Shown here piece by piece: positions 18,483-27,741 of a stretch of DNA of 50,038 bases (the first letter of the stretch is position 1; each line of letters opens with the position of its first letter). The translations under genes were made by a program, and so were the position numbers. Origin of the DNA: Eubacteriales bacterium (GTDB lineage Bacteria; Bacillota; Clostridia; Lachnospirales; Lachnospiraceae); NCBI GenBank assembly GCA_030524545.1, contig JAUNGM010000029.1, positions 1 to 50,038 of the forward strand, in the 5' to 3' direction. The notes below the pieces were generated by a model. The model was not told where the DNA came from. It saw nothing but the letters and a program-made list of their open reading frames with translations, and did not search any database.

Positions 18483-18560
18483 TCTACATAGCGGTTATGC
18501 CAACGACCGTGTAGAAAATAATTATTATGACTACCTCGGGGCTGTTTTTATAACAGCCCC
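18483..18560 (+). other. Two hairpins between major pilin and sortase genes
   Basis: Right after the pilin stop, TCTACA (18483-18488) and CGGT pair with ACCG and TGTAGA (to 18516). A second hairpin pairs GGGGCTGTT (18538-18546) with AACAGCCCC (18552-18560). No T-run follows on the plus strand. They may stabilise the pilin mRNA or reduce read-through into the sortase gene. Confidence 0.6.
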
Positions 18561-18583
18561 AAATAAATAGTAAGGAGAAGCAT

Positions 18584-19399
18584 ATGAAGAAAAAATTATC
18601 TAACATCATATTAGTCATTGCTTTCTTTATAGGCCTGTCTTTATTATTATATCCGACGATCAGCGATTACTGGAACTCTTTTCACCAGTCACGGGCCATT
18701 GCTGCTTACACAGATGAAGTGGCAAATCTGGACAATACCTCTTATGAGAAAATATGGAAAAGCGCCAAAGAATACAATAAGAAACTACTGGATAAAACCA
18801 ACCGGATGGTGCTTTCCGAAGAAGAGGAAGAAGAATATGAGCAGGAACTAAATGTTGGCGGAAACGGGATTATGGCATATATTGATATACCTGCAATTAA
18901 TTGCAGTCTGCCGATTTATCATGGTGTGGACGAAGCAGTGCTGCAGATTGCTGTGGGGCATATTGCAGGCACCTCGCTTCCTGTTGGGGGCAAAAGTACG
19001 CATTGTGTCGTTTCCGGTCATCGTGGCCTGCCTTCTGCCAAACTGTTTACGAATCTGGATCAGTTGACGGAAGGAGATGTTTTTCTGGTACAGGTTTTGG
19101 ACGAGACTCTGACTTACGAAGTGGATCAGATTCTGATCGTGGAGCCGGATGATGTATCTGCTTTGGAAATCGAGGAAGGCAAAGACTATTTTACCCTGGT
19201 TACCTGTACGCCCTATGCCATTAACTCACACCGCCTGCTTGTACGAGGCCACCGTATTGCTACGGAAATACAGGAGGGAGAAGTCCGGATCAATGCAGAT
19301 GCCCGTCAGATAGATCCGGTTCTGGTTGCACCTTTCCTGGCAATTCCGGTGCTGCTGATACTTTTGATCATGCTTTTTGTTATGGGGAGAAGACATTGA
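18584..19399 (+). CDS. Class C (pilus-assembling) sortase
   Basis: A 271-residue transpeptidase that links pilin subunits by isopeptide bonds on the outer membrane face. It has an N-terminal transmembrane helix (about 5-25), the catalytic His in VVSGHRGLP, the TLVTC box with the nucleophilic Cys, and the Arg in HRLLVRGHR. A second hydrophobic helix (about 243-267) at the C-terminus is typical of class C. The start has AAGGAGAAG. A strong terminator follows, which closes the pilus operon. Confidence 0.95.
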   Translation: MKKKLSNIILVIAFFIGLSLLLYPTISDYWNSFHQSRAIAAYTDEVANLDNTSYEKIWKSAKEYNKKLLDKTNRMVLSEEEEEEYEQELNVGGNGIMAYIDIPAINCSLPIYHGVDEAVLQIAVGHIAGTSLPVGGKSTHCVVSGHRGLPSAKLFTNLDQLTEGDVFLVQVLDETLTYEVDQILIVEPDDVSALEIEEGKDYFTLVTCTPYAINSHRLLVRGHRIATEIQEGEVRINADARQIDPVLVAPFLAIPVLLILLIMLFVMGRRH

Positions 19400-19486
19400 A
19401 TCATCAGGTATGTTCAGCAGAATAGAGCAAAACAATAGGAAAAGCAATAGAAAAAGAACATATAAAACAGAAGATTGTATTTGAAG

Positions 19487-19525
19487 CTGCCGGCTATAAT
19501 GAAGAATTTACAGCCGGCAGTTTTT
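19487..19525 (+). terminator. Terminator of the pilus operon
   Basis: CTGCCGGCT at 19487-19495 pairs with AGCCGGCAG at 19512-19520, followed by five T residues. Confidence 0.85.
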
Positions 19526-19642
19526 GCAGTGCAAGTTTTTTCGGTGTAAGATTGACAGAATTCCCATAAACTGTTATATAAAAATATCAGGAAAAGCTGA
19601 AAAAAAGCCGAAAAAAAACCTGAAAAAATCCCGAAAAATCCC

Positions 19643-19671
19643 TTGACAGCAACATTTTTAAATGATATATT
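19643..19671 (+). promoter_or_regulatory. Strong sigma-A promoter of the str operon
   Basis: TTGACA at 19643-19648, a 17-bp spacer and TATATT at 19666-19671. The leader to rpsL is about 100 bases and contains a small hairpin CCATAG-AAA-CTATGG near 19740-19754. The region 19400-19642 upstream holds only the pilus terminator and A-rich sequence. Confidence 0.85.
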
Positions 19672-19780
19672 GAACTGGCGTGCAGAGGAAACGCAGATTT
19701 TTTTTGTGCGCTTAATTACGCAATAGCAACCGTACAACCCCATAGAAACTATGGAGAAATAAATCGGGAGGTGAAATGGA

Positions 19781-20200
19781 ATGCCAACATTCAACCAGTT
19801 AGTTAGAAAAGGACGCCAGACCGCTGTTAAGAAATCCACAGCACCGGCTCTGCAGAAAACCTACAACTCTTTAAGAAAGAAAGCAGTAGAGCAGTCTGCA
19901 CCGCAGAAACGTGGTGTTTGTACAGCAGTTAAAACTGCTACCCCTAAGAAACCTAACTCTGCTCTTAGAAAAATCGCCAGAGTTCGTCTTTCCAACGGTA
20001 TCGAAGTAACAAGCTACATCCCAGGAGAAGGTCACAACCTTCAGGAGCACAGCGTTGTACTTATTCGTGGAGGAAGGATTAAGGACTTACCTGGTACCAG
20101 ATACCACATCATCAGAGGTACACTGGATACCGCAGGTGTTGCTAACAGAAAACAGGCTCGTTCTAAATACGGAGCTAAGAGACCTAAAGTGAAAAAATAA
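19781..20200 (+). CDS. rpsL: 30S ribosomal protein S12
   Basis: A 139-residue decoding-centre protein. The motifs [20 protein letters not shown] and [20 protein letters not shown] are diagnostic. The lysines of TPKKPNS and IKDLPG, where streptomycin-resistance changes occur in other bacteria, are the wild-type residues. The start has GGGAGGTG. It is first in the rpsL-rpsG-fusA-tuf cluster. Confidence 0.98.
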   Translation: MPTFNQLVRKGRQTAVKKSTAPALQKTYNSLRKKAVEQSAPQKRGVCTAVKTATPKKPNSALRKIARVRLSNGIEVTSYIPGEGHNLQEHSVVLIRGGRIKDLPGTRYHIIRGTLDTAGVANRKQARSKYGAKRPKVKK

Positions 20201-20377
20201 TAGAAGCAGAATTTAGTTTCAAATCATTCGCGAAATCACAAGAACTATAAATCTTGTACGGTATTCCATATACCCTGTCGGTTGCGGGTTTAAATATAGG
20301 ACTTTACCAGTGCGAACACCTTAGTTTTTGAAGTGAGTACCGATGATTTAATCATTTTGATTAAGGAGGGAAGTAAC

Positions 20378-20848
20378 GTGCCACGTAAAGGACATACTCA
20401 GAAAAGAGAAGTTCTGGCAGACCCGATGTACAACAGCAAAGTGGTTACCAAGCTTATCAACAACATCATGTTAGACGGTAAGAAAGGTGTCGCTCAGAAG
20501 ATTGTATACGGCGCATTCGCCAGAGTAGAAGCAAAAGCTGGCAAACCAGCACTTGAAGTATTTGAAGAGGCTATGAACAACATCATGCCGCTTCTGGAAG
20601 TAAAAGCAAGACGTATCGGCGGTGCTACTTACCAGGTTCCGATCGAGGTAAGAGCTGACAGACGTCAGGCGCTGGCTCTTCGCTGGCTCACCATGTTTTC
20701 ACGTAAAAGAGGCGAGAAGACCATGGAAGAGAGACTGGCTAACGAGCTTTTAGATGCAATGAACAATACAGGCGCATCTGTTAAGAGAAAAGAAGACATG
20801 CACAAGATGGCTGAAGCAAATAAAGCATTTGCTCACTATCGCTTCTAA
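20378..20848 (+). CDS. rpsG: 30S ribosomal protein S7
   Basis: A 156-residue primary 16S rRNA-binding protein of the small subunit head. It starts at the GTG at 20378 ([13 protein letters not shown]...), preceded by AAGGAGGG; an in-frame ATG at 20333 would add 15 unconserved residues without a ribosome site. [14 protein letters not shown] and ALRWL are family motifs. The 177-bp gap after rpsL contains no recognisable gene or clear promoter. Confidence 0.98.
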   Translation: MPRKGHTQKREVLADPMYNSKVVTKLINNIMLDGKKGVAQKIVYGAFARVEAKAGKPALEVFEEAMNNIMPLLEVKARRIGGATYQVPIEVRADRRQALALRWLTMFSRKRGEKTMEERLANELLDAMNNTGASVKRKEDMHKMAEANKAFAHYRF

Positions 20849-20865
20849 TCAAGGAGGAAAACCCA

Positions 20866-22989
20866 TTGGCTGGAAAAGAAGGAAGAGAGTACCCGCTTGA
20901 GAGAACCAGAAACATTGGTATTATGGCTCACATCGATGCAGGTAAGACAACTCTTACAGAACGTATTCTTTATTATACAGGTGTTAACTACAAAATTGGT
21001 GATACCCATGAAGGTACTGCTACCATGGACTGGATGGAACAGGAGCAGGAGAGAGGTATCACGATCACATCAGCTGCTACCACATGCCATTGGACACTGG
21101 AAGAAAACTGTAAACCAAAGCCAGGTGCTCTGGAACACCGTATCAACATCATTGATACCCCGGGACACGTTGACTTTACAGTAGAGGTTGAGCGTTCCCT
21201 TCGTGTACTGGACGGCGCTGTCGGCGTCTTCTGTGCTAAGGGCGGTGTTGAACCTCAGTCAGAAAACGTATGGCGTCAGGCTGACACCTACAACGTACCT
21301 CGTATGGCATTCATCAATAAGATGGATATTCTGGGTGCGAACTTCTACGGTGCTGTAGATCAGATCAGAACCCGTCTGGGCAAGAATGCGATCTGCTTAC
21401 AGCTCCCGATCGGAAAAGAAGATGAATTCAAGGGAATCATCGACTTATTCGAAATGAAAGCTTATATCTACAATGATGAGAAAGGTGAAGACATTTCCAT
21501 CGTTGACATTCCTGAAGAGATGCAGGATGAGGCTGAGCTTTATCATACAGAGCTTGTTGAGAAGATCTGCGAGCTTGACGACGATTTAATGATGGAATAT
21601 CTGGAAGGTGAAGAACCAACCGTTGAAAGAATGAAAGCTGTTCTTCGTAAAGCAACCTGCGAATGCGCTGCAATCCCGGTTTGCTGCGGTACTGCTTACA
21701 GAAACAAAGGTGTTCAGAAGCTTCTGGATGCAATCGTTGAATATATGCCTGCTCCTACCGATATCCCGGCTATCGAGGGTACCGACCTGGACGGCAACCC
21801 GATGGTGAGACATTCTTCTGACGAAGAACCGTTCTCCGCACTTGCATTCAAGATCATGACAGACCCATTCGTTGGTAAACTGGCATACTTCCGTGTATAC
21901 TCCGGTACAATGAATTCCGGTTCTTACGTACTCAATGCTACGAAGAACAAGAAGGAGCGTGTCGGACGTATCCTGCAGATGCATGCGAATAAGCGTATGG
22001 AACTGGATAAGGTATATTCCGGTGATATCGCTGCTGCTATCGGTTTTAAATTCACCACAACAGGTGATACTATCTGTGATGACCAGCATCCGGTAATCCT
22101 GGAATCCATGGAATTCCCGGAACCGGTTATCGAACTGGCTATCGAACCTAAGACAAAAGCCGGACAGGGCAAACTTGGTGAAGCTCTTGCAAAACTTGCA
22201 GAAGAAGACCCGACCTTCCGTGCACATACAAATCAGGAAACAGGACAGACCATCATCGCCGGTATGGGTGAGCTTCATCTGGAAATCATCGTTGACCGTC
22301 TCCTTCGTGAATTCAAGGTAGAGGCTAACGTTGGTGCTCCTCAGGTTGCTTACAAAGAAACAATCACCAAGAATGTTGACGTAGACAGCAAATACGCAAA
22401 ACAGTCCGGTGGTCGTGGACAGTATGGTCACTGTAAAGTTAAATTCGAGCCTATGGATGCCAACGGAGAAGAACTGTACAAGTTTGAATCCACAGTTGTT
22501 GGCGGTGCTATTCCGAAGGAATACATCCCGGCAGTCGGCGAAGGTATCGAAGAAGCTATGAAAGCCGGTATCCTCGGCGGATTCCCGGTAGTCGGCGTAC
22601 ACGCAAACGTATACGACGGTTCTTACCACGAAGTCGACTCTTCCGAAATGGCATTCCACATTGCAGGTTCTCTTGCATTCAAAGATGCTATGAAGAAAGC
22701 AGCTCCGATTCTCCTTGAACCGATCATGAGAGTTGAGGTTACTACTCCGGAAGATTACATGGGTGATGTTATCGGTGATATCAACTCCCGTCGTGGTCGT
22801 ATCGAGGGTATGGAAGACATCGGCGGCGGCAAGATGATCCGTGGATTTGTTCCGCTTTCCGAAATGTTCGGATATGCAACAGACCTTCGTTCCAGAACTC
22901 AGGGACGTGGTAACTACTCCATGTTCTTCGAGAAGTACGAGCCGGTTCCGAAGTCCGTACAGGAAAAGATTCTTTCCAAGAAAGATTGA
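20866..22989 (+). CDS. fusA: Translation elongation factor G
   Basis: A 707-residue translocation GTPase. The start is a TTG at 20866, with AAGGAGG seven to eight bases upstream, giving [23 protein letters not shown]-motifs are present: AHIDAGKTT (P-loop), RGITITSAA (switch I), DTPGHVDFT (G3), NKMD (G4). The domain IV region includes [15 protein letters not shown]. The length and order match canonical bacterial EF-G, and the gene lies 17 bp after rpsG. Confidence 0.98.
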   Translation: MAGKEGREYPLERTRNIGIMAHIDAGKTTLTERILYYTGVNYKIGDTHEGTATMDWMEQEQERGITITSAATTCHWTLEENCKPKPGALEHRINIIDTPGHVDFTVEVERSLRVLDGAVGVFCAKGGVEPQSENVWRQADTYNVPRMAFINKMDILGANFYGAVDQIRTRLGKNAICLQLPIGKEDEFKGIIDLFEMKAYIYNDEKGEDISIVDIPEEMQDEAELYHTELVEKICELDDDLMMEYLEGEEPTVERMKAVLRKATCECAAIPVCCGTAYRNKGVQKLLDAIVEYMPAPTDIPAIEGTDLDGNPMVRHSSDEEPFSALAFKIMTDPFVGKLAYFRVYSGTMNSGSYVLNATKNKKERVGRILQMHANKRMELDKVYSGDIAAAIGFKFTTTGDTICDDQHPVILESMEFPEPVIELAIEPKTKAGQGKLGEALAKLAEEDPTFRAHTNQETGQTIIAGMGELHLEIIVDRLLREFKVEANVGAPQVAYKETITKNVDVDSKYAKQSGGRGQYGHCKVKFEPMDANGEELYKFESTVVGGAIPKEYIPAVGEGIEEAMKAGILGGFPVVGVHANVYDGSYHEVDSSEMAFHIAGSLAFKDAMKKAAPILLEPIMRVEVTTPEDYMGDVIGDINSRRGRIEGMEDIGGGKMIRGFVPLSEMFGYATDLRSRTQGRGNYSMFFEKYEPVPKSVQEKILSKKD

Positions 22990-23048
22990 TGCTGATCACC
23001 GGCAAGGCGGCTTGATGAAATCGAGCTTCCCATATTTGTGAAAAAAGC

Positions 23049-23077
23049 TTGCAAATATCCCTGATTTGCAATATAAT
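23049..23077 (+). promoter_or_regulatory. Candidate promoter for tuf
   Basis: TTGCAA at 23049-23054, a 17-bp spacer and TATAAT at 23072-23077, in the 159-bp fusA-tuf gap. It would allow tuf to be expressed above the rest of the operon. Confidence 0.75.
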
Positions 23078-23148
23078 CAAGGATAGCAAGCTTAAACCGA
23101 AATATATGCTCTGAAGGAAAGAGCAAAGTTTTAAGGAGGACATTTAAA

Positions 23149-24336
23149 ATGGCAAAGGCTAAGTTTGACAGAACCAAAACGCATTGTAATATCGGTACCA
23201 TCGGACACGTTGACCATGGTAAAACAACCTTAACAGCAGCTATCACCAAAGTTCTGGCTGAAAGAGTTGCTGGTAACACTGCTACAGATTTCGATAACAT
23301 CGACAAAGCTCCGGAAGAAAGAGAGCGTGGTATCACAATCTCTACTGCACACGTTGAGTATTCTACAGATAAGAGACACTATGCACACGTTGACTGCCCA
23401 GGACATGCTGACTATGTAAAGAACATGATCACAGGTGCTGCACAGATGGATGGTGCTATCCTTGTTGTTGCTGCTACTGACGGTGTTATGGCTCAGACTA
23501 AAGAGCACATCCTTCTTTCCCGTCAGGTAGGTGTTCCGTACATCATCGTATTCCTGAACAAATGCGATATGGTTGATGACGAAGAACTTATCGAACTGGT
23601 AGAAATGGAAGTTACCGAGCAGCTTGAAGAGTACGGATTCAATGATTGCCCAATCGTTAAAGGTTCCGCACTGAAAGCTCTGGAAGATCCGTCCAGCGAA
23701 TGGGGCGACAAGATCATGGAACTGATGGACACTGTAGATTCCTACATTCCGGATCCACAGCGTGACACTGACAAACCTTTCGTTATGCCGGTTGAGGACG
23801 TATTCTCCATCACAGGCCGTGGTACTGTTGCAACAGGCCGTGTAGAGGCTGGTACTCTTCATGTATCTGAGGAAGTTGAAATCGTTGGTATCAAAGAAGA
23901 AAAACGTAAAGTAGTTGTAACCGGTATCGAAATGTTCCGTAAACTTCTTGACGAAGCTCAGGCTGGTGACAACATCGGTGCTCTTCTTCGTGGTGTTCAG
24001 AGAAACGAAATCGAAAGAGGACAGGTTCTTTGTAAACCGGGAACACTCAACTGCCATACTAAATTCACCGCTCAGGTTTACGTTCTGACAAAAGACGAGG
24101 GTGGTCGTCATACACCATTCTTCAACAATTATCGTCCGCAGTTCTACTTCAGAACAACAGACGTAACAGGTGTTTGCAACCTTCCGGAAGGAACAGAAAT
24201 GTGTATGCCTGGAGATAACATCGAAATGACAATCGAACTGATTCACCCGATCGCTATGGATCAGGGTCTTACTTTCGCTATCCGTGAAGGTGGACGTACT
24301 GTTGGATCAGGCCGTGTTGCTACAATCATTGAGTAA
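23149..24336 (+). CDS. tuf: Translation elongation factor Tu
   Basis: A 395-residue GTPase that brings aminoacyl-tRNA to the ribosome. Motifs: [38 protein letters not shown] and GSALKAL. The start has TTAAGGAGG. The C-terminus SGRVATIIE and the following terminator are duplicated 16.5 kb downstream at 40825, which shows that an element integrated into this gene end without destroying the reading frame. Confidence 0.98.
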   Translation: MAKAKFDRTKTHCNIGTIGHVDHGKTTLTAAITKVLAERVAGNTATDFDNIDKAPEERERGITISTAHVEYSTDKRHYAHVDCPGHADYVKNMITGAAQMDGAILVVAATDGVMAQTKEHILLSRQVGVPYIIVFLNKCDMVDDEELIELVEMEVTEQLEEYGFNDCPIVKGSALKALEDPSSEWGDKIMELMDTVDSYIPDPQRDTDKPFVMPVEDVFSITGRGTVATGRVEAGTLHVSEEVEIVGIKEEKRKVVVTGIEMFRKLLDEAQAGDNIGALLRGVQRNEIERGQVLCKPGTLNCHTKFTAQVYVLTKDEGGRHTPFFNNYRPQFYFRTTDVTGVCNLPEGTEMCMPGDNIEMTIELIHPIAMDQGLTFAIREGGRTVGSGRVATIIE

Positions 24337-24388
24337 TTTGAATATTGCTTGAATTTACGGGGCTTTCCGAGAAATCGGGAAGCCCTTT
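24306..24388 (+). repeat. Left attachment repeat (attL) in the tuf 3' end
   Basis: 83 bp covering the last nine tuf codons (SGRVATIIE), the stop and the terminator hairpin. It matches 40825-40907 with three mismatches: two synonymous third-position changes (ACA/ACT, ATC/ATT) and one base after the stop. The last ~50 bp, from 24339 onward, are identical in both copies. Confidence 0.93.
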
Positions 24389-24390
24389 TT
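24359..24390 (+). terminator. tuf terminator inside the attachment repeat
   Basis: GGGCTTTCCGA pairs with TCGGGAAGCCC around a GAAA loop, followed by TTTTTT. The last T residues lie outside the repeat and belong to the island side. In the right copy (40878-40907) the same hairpin is followed by only TTT and then GCCGCG. Confidence 0.9.
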
Positions 24391-24515
24391 TCAGTTTTGA
24401 GGAAACGGTAATGACGAGGGCAACAGGATGAAAGGAATAATTTTATATCATAGGCAATATCACAGGTAGTCTTCTGGCGGAGATGATGAATATGAAAACG
24501 TGGCGGAATAGTTGT

Positions 24516-24548
24516 AGCAGATATCGTAAGGTATCTGCTGCTATTTTG
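24516..24548 (+). terminator. Hairpin at the left end of the island
   Basis: AGCAGATA at 24516-24523 pairs with TATCTGCT at 24532-24539, followed by GCTATTTTG. The T-run is weak. It could shield island genes from tuf read-through. The rest of 24391-24704 holds only the promoter at 24562. Confidence 0.5.
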
Positions 24549-24561
24549 TATAAAGAATGAA

Positions 24562-24590
24562 TTGAAAAGGGGTGTGTAATAATTTATAAT
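24562..24590 (+). promoter_or_regulatory. Candidate promoter of the MNT-HEPN pair
   Basis: TTGAAA at 24562-24567, a 17-bp spacer and TATAAT at 24585-24590, about 115 bp before the MNT start. Confidence 0.65.
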
Positions 24591-24704
24591 GGGATTAATA
24601 AAGAGGTTTTTGCTTAGAGGAAAAAGGGAATCGTCTGGTGTATAACAAAAGCAGATTTCATCGGGAACTAAGCGACTAGAGTAATTTTGAGAGGAGGTTT
24701 GTGC

Positions 24705-25094
24705 ATGTGCCGCATGATAAGCGTAAAAACAAATTTTGAAACAGAGGTAGAAGTTGCCGATATTAAAAAAGATGTGGTAGAGAATATCATAGAGGCCGCC
24801 GCAGCATGTGCCAGAATCAGCAGGATTATTTTATTTGGCTCTGTTATCGAAACCAGGTGCACGGAGGATTCAGATGTGGATATGGTGGTGGTCAGCGATA
24901 CATCCCGCTCAAGATTATATAAAGATAAGGGCTTTCAGCTTTTTTTGAAGAAACTTCATGACCGGGATGATTACGAGCAAATGTATGATGTGATTTGCGT
25001 TCATGGAATGGATGAAGTGTACCGAAATCAAAACAGTACAGGTTTATTTCGTGAAGTAGCTGAGAAGGGAAAAACGCTTTACAGGAGGGATTAG
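24705..25094 (+). CDS. MNT-type nucleotidyltransferase domain protein
   Basis: A 129-residue minimal nucleotidyltransferase of the DNA polymerase beta superfamily. The signature FGSVIETRCTEDSDVDMVV (GSx9-10DxD) with metal-binding Asp residues is intact. The ATG at 24705 follows GAGGAGG at good spacing; a TTG at 24687 lies within that ribosome site and is less likely. The HEPN gene follows one base after the stop. MNT proteins paired with HEPN proteins can act as antitoxins that modify (AMPylate) the HEPN partner; whether that applies here is inferred from context only. Confidence 0.88.
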   Translation: MCRMISVKTNFETEVEVADIKKDVVENIIEAAAACARISRIILFGSVIETRCTEDSDVDMVVVSDTSRSRLYKDKGFQLFLKKLHDRDDYEQMYDVICVHGMDEVYRNQNSTGLFREVAEKGKTLYRRD

Positions 25095-25095
25095 C

Positions 25096-25491
25096 ATGGC
25101 GATTTCGTTGATAGCATACGCAAAGGCTGATATCCGGGCGGCTCATTCTGCACTTGGCTCCATTCGGGCAAAAGAGGGTAATGAAAAAGCCACAAAAGGA
25201 ATCGCTGCATATCATGCGCAGCAGGCGATTGAGAAAATCATTAAGTCGGAAATATACAGAGTTGCCCCGGATATTAGTCCAAGAAAAATGTATACGCATA
25301 AAATTTACGACCTTTGTTCCATTGCCGAAAGTAATGGTATTAAAGTGCCGAAGGGTATTAAAGAAAAATCCTACATGTACAGTGACTGGGAGGCTGCAGG
25401 ACGGTATGATCTGCATTTTTCGGTTCGTGTAGATTCTGTGGAAAAGGCGCTCCGCCTGGCAGAAAGCTGGCTAAAAGAATTAGAGACGTGA
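25096..25491 (+). CDS. HEPN domain protein
   Basis: A 131-residue all-helical HEPN protein (PF05168-like). The segments YHAQQAIEKIIKSEIY, YTHKIYDLC and GRYDLHFSVRVDS are typical. HEPN toxins use an Rx4-6H ribonuclease motif; here the only candidates are RKMYTH and RYDLH, neither in a clearly canonical position. The protein could be a toxin RNase or a non-catalytic substrate-binding partner of the MNT protein. The two genes are separated by one base and are surely co-transcribed. Confidence 0.85.
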   Translation: MAISLIAYAKADIRAAHSALGSIRAKEGNEKATKGIAAYHAQQAIEKIIKSEIYRVAPDISPRKMYTHKIYDLCSIAESNGIKVPKGIKEKSYMYSDWEAAGRYDLHFSVRVDSVEKALRLAESWLKELET

Positions 25492-25504
25492 TTTTATTTT
25501 GAGT

Positions 25505-26075
25505 TTAGAAGTCTGGAAAATCGGTATAAATTTTAGACGAAACTGCCCCAAAATGCTTGAAAACAATAATCTCTAATACTCTTAAAAGAAACAAGCTAAG
25601 GTAGCATATTAAAAAATGCCCATAGATTGTTTCTTTTTTTGCATATAAACCGGGCGCGCATCCCATGAGATTGTACCCTGCATACTTCAGATCATCATTC
25701 AGCTTTTCCTGGTCAATCTTTATGACAGGTTTGATCTTTTTTCCGTTTCTGTCCTTGTTGATTACCTTGACGTATTTCGCAGAATCCCCTAACTCCTCCC
25801 AGATCATCTTTTTGTAGGTTGTATAGTTGGAAGCCTTGTCAGCCATTTCATCATTTTCTAATACGACCCATTCCTTTTCTTCCCCACTTAAATTTCTGCC
25901 ATGTACGGATTTAGAGAAAATATATCTATCGTCCGCTTCTTTCACGGCAACATTAGATATTTCTGGCACAGTTGAGCCCTTTATCTGCGACCTGCACTGT
26001 CTTTCCAGAGACTTTATAGCGGCTCTTCATTTCCTCAATAATCTTTGAGAAAATGCCCGAGGTTGTATTCCACAG
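25505..26075 (-). pseudogene. Remnant of an IS transposase (IS1634/IS4-like)
   Basis: On the minus strand, the readable part (25505-25969) contains stretches reminiscent of COG5421-type transposases: DRYIFSKSVHGRNLSGEEKEW, KYAGYN and ETIYGHFLICYLSLFLLR. The segment between KYAGYN and the C-terminal ETIYGHF is too short, indicating an internal deletion. Upstream, VSGKTVQVADKGLNCARNI is readable in another frame and then hits a stop, which shows a frameshift near 25965. No inverted repeats or intact N-terminus were found. Confidence 0.7.
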
Positions 26076-26218
26076 GGGCAGCAAAAGCGCGCGGATGGGT
26101 TTCTTCGGCGAAAGCAGCAGCACGGTGTGCTATTTTATAGTATTATGACTCTATGGAAAAGTTACGTTCATTTCCCCTCATCTGTAAAAACATATCTTTC
26201 AACAGTTTATTTCTAATG

Positions 26219-26233
26219 TTGATTAATTATCAA
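26219..26233. promoter_or_regulatory. Palindromic operator upstream of the metabolic cluster
   Basis: TTGATTAATTATCAA, of form TTGAT-N5-ATCAA, lying 7 bp upstream of the -35 box at 26241. A near-identical palindrome (TTGATAATTTATCAA) is at 32209-32223, next to the YheO/DauR-type regulator gene. Both are probably sites for that regulator. Confidence 0.6.
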
Positions 26234-26240
26234 TGTTAGA

Positions 26241-26269
26241 TTGACTAAATGACAACCATAATATATAAT
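26241..26269 (+). promoter_or_regulatory. Promoter of the peptidase-transporter operon
   Basis: TTGACT at 26241-26246, a 17-bp spacer and TATAAT at 26264-26269, about 80 bp before the 26350 start. The region 26076-26218 holds only AT-rich sequence and possible further transposase debris. Confidence 0.75.
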
Positions 26270-26349
26270 GGTGTATAATTGGGAATGAAAAAACATTTCT
26301 TAAAAATCGCATTTTAAATTTAGTAAATTAAAATTGTAAAGGAGAAGAT

Positions 26350-27726
26350 ATGAGGCCACAACTGAATATTAAGATTGGACCGTGCTGGAAGATGGATTCC
26401 ATTGCCCATATTGATTATGAGCTTACTTATCAGGATGTAAAGGCAACATCCGACACACCGATGTTCTGCCGGTTCGATGAAGCATTCGGCGGACTGTGCC
26501 CGTTCCCGGATATGAAATATCTGGAGATTCAGGATGAACAGGGGATGATTGACTATGAAGAGAAGGAAATTCCATCGTTTAACACCGGAATTAAGTGCTT
26601 TGGATATTTCCCTAAAAGGGAGATAAAAGGTATACTACGTTGGAGTTACAGGGCATTTCCAAGAGTATTACCAGAAAATTACAGAAGCAGCCCGTACTAT
26701 GATTTTAGAGCAGAGCCAGGCGGATTGAACGGATCAGGATTTTTTTCGTTGCTCTTGCCCGTAGCAAATGAAGAATTGGATGTCAGCCTGCATTGGGATC
26801 TGGGCAGGATGCCTGAGGGAAGCCGCGCGATTTTTTCCTTTGGGGAAGGGGATATAGAGAAGCCCATGACGGTTATAGAGCTCGGTATGTCCTTGTTTGC
26901 CGTAGGTAAGATACATGCAGTAGAGAATGAATCCTTTGGTGTATATTACCTGTCCGAACCTGATTTTGAGATCAATCCGATTGTAGAGCGGATCATTCCG
27001 ATTTTTCAATATGAAAGAGAGTATTTCCATGATTTTGACGCGCACTTCAGAGTCTTTCTGAGAAGAGATCCGTTTATGATAAGTAACGGCGGCTCTGCCT
27101 GCAGATATGCTTTTATTTCCGGATACAGTGCATTTGGTGGATTTGATGCGGATAAATGGTTTAATACTTTGATCCATGAGATGACACATACCTGGCCTTA
27201 TATGGATGATAATAATGTGGGGGAAGGAACCTGGTTTACAGAAGGTGCTACGGAATATTACTGTACCTGGCTGCCTTATGTTGGAGGCTTTCTGGATGAT
27301 GAATTTACGGTGAAATGTTTAAATGAAAAGATCGGAAGGCGGTACTATCAGAACCCGTTCAGAGAAACGCCAAACATGGAGCTGCCGAAAATTCAGTGGA
27401 AAGAGAGGGCGGCACAAGAGTGCCCTTATGGAAGAGGATTTCTGTATCTGGCTAATACAGAGGCGCAGCTTCGCCGTGCTGATAAGGGAAGCATTGATGA
27501 TGTGGTAAAGCAGTTTGGGTGGGACCGTCCTATGCATCCTTCGGACTGGAAAGCATTTCTTTTGGAACGGCTGGGAAAAGAGGCGGTCACACAATTTGAA
27601 GAAATGACAGAAGGGAAACTGATGGAACCGGATCCTGATATTTTTGAAAATAAATTCAAGGTTGTAAAGGATGAAATTGAGCTAAATGGCGAAATGGCGG
27701 TTGCTTATCATTTTGAGAAAAAATAA
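26350..27726 (+). CDS. HExxH zinc metallopeptidase, M61/M1-like
   Basis: A 458-residue cytosolic protein (no signal peptide). HEMTHTW at 276-282 with EGATEYY, whose Glu298 follows the second His by 17 residues, forms a gluzincin zinc site like that of M1 and M61 aminopeptidases; WFTEGATEYY resembles the M61 box WFSEGLTSYY. The N-terminal ~200 residues are beta-rich. It is the first gene of a run with a transporter, a PLP enzyme and an amidohydrolase, so it may trim an imported peptide-like substrate. The start has AAGGAGAAG. Assignment to M61 rather than M1 is tentative. Confidence 0.78.
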   Translation: MRPQLNIKIGPCWKMDSIAHIDYELTYQDVKATSDTPMFCRFDEAFGGLCPFPDMKYLEIQDEQGMIDYEEKEIPSFNTGIKCFGYFPKREIKGILRWSYRAFPRVLPENYRSSPYYDFRAEPGGLNGSGFFSLLLPVANEELDVSLHWDLGRMPEGSRAIFSFGEGDIEKPMTVIELGMSLFAVGKIHAVENESFGVYYLSEPDFEINPIVERIIPIFQYEREYFHDFDAHFRVFLRRDPFMISNGGSACRYAFISGYSAFGGFDADKWFNTLIHEMTHTWPYMDDNNVGEGTWFTEGATEYYCTWLPYVGGFLDDEFTVKCLNEKIGRRYYQNPFRETPNMELPKIQWKERAAQECPYGRGFLYLANTEAQLRRADKGSIDDVVKQFGWDRPMHPSDWKAFLLERLGKEAVTQFEEMTEGKLMEPDPDIFENKFKVVKDEIELNGEMAVAYHFEKK

Positions 27727-27741
27727 GAGGAGAAAATACAT

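Noticed and set aside
21586-22659. A 357-residue ORF antisense to fusA
   Set aside because: Same reasoning; no start signals and no recognisable protein features.
23230-24246. A 338-residue ORF antisense to tuf
   Set aside because: Shadow of a highly codon-biased gene; tuf is unmistakable on the plus strand.
24306-24388. tRNA gene as integration target
   Set aside because: The repeated sequence is the tuf coding end and terminator; no tRNA-like cloverleaf is present.
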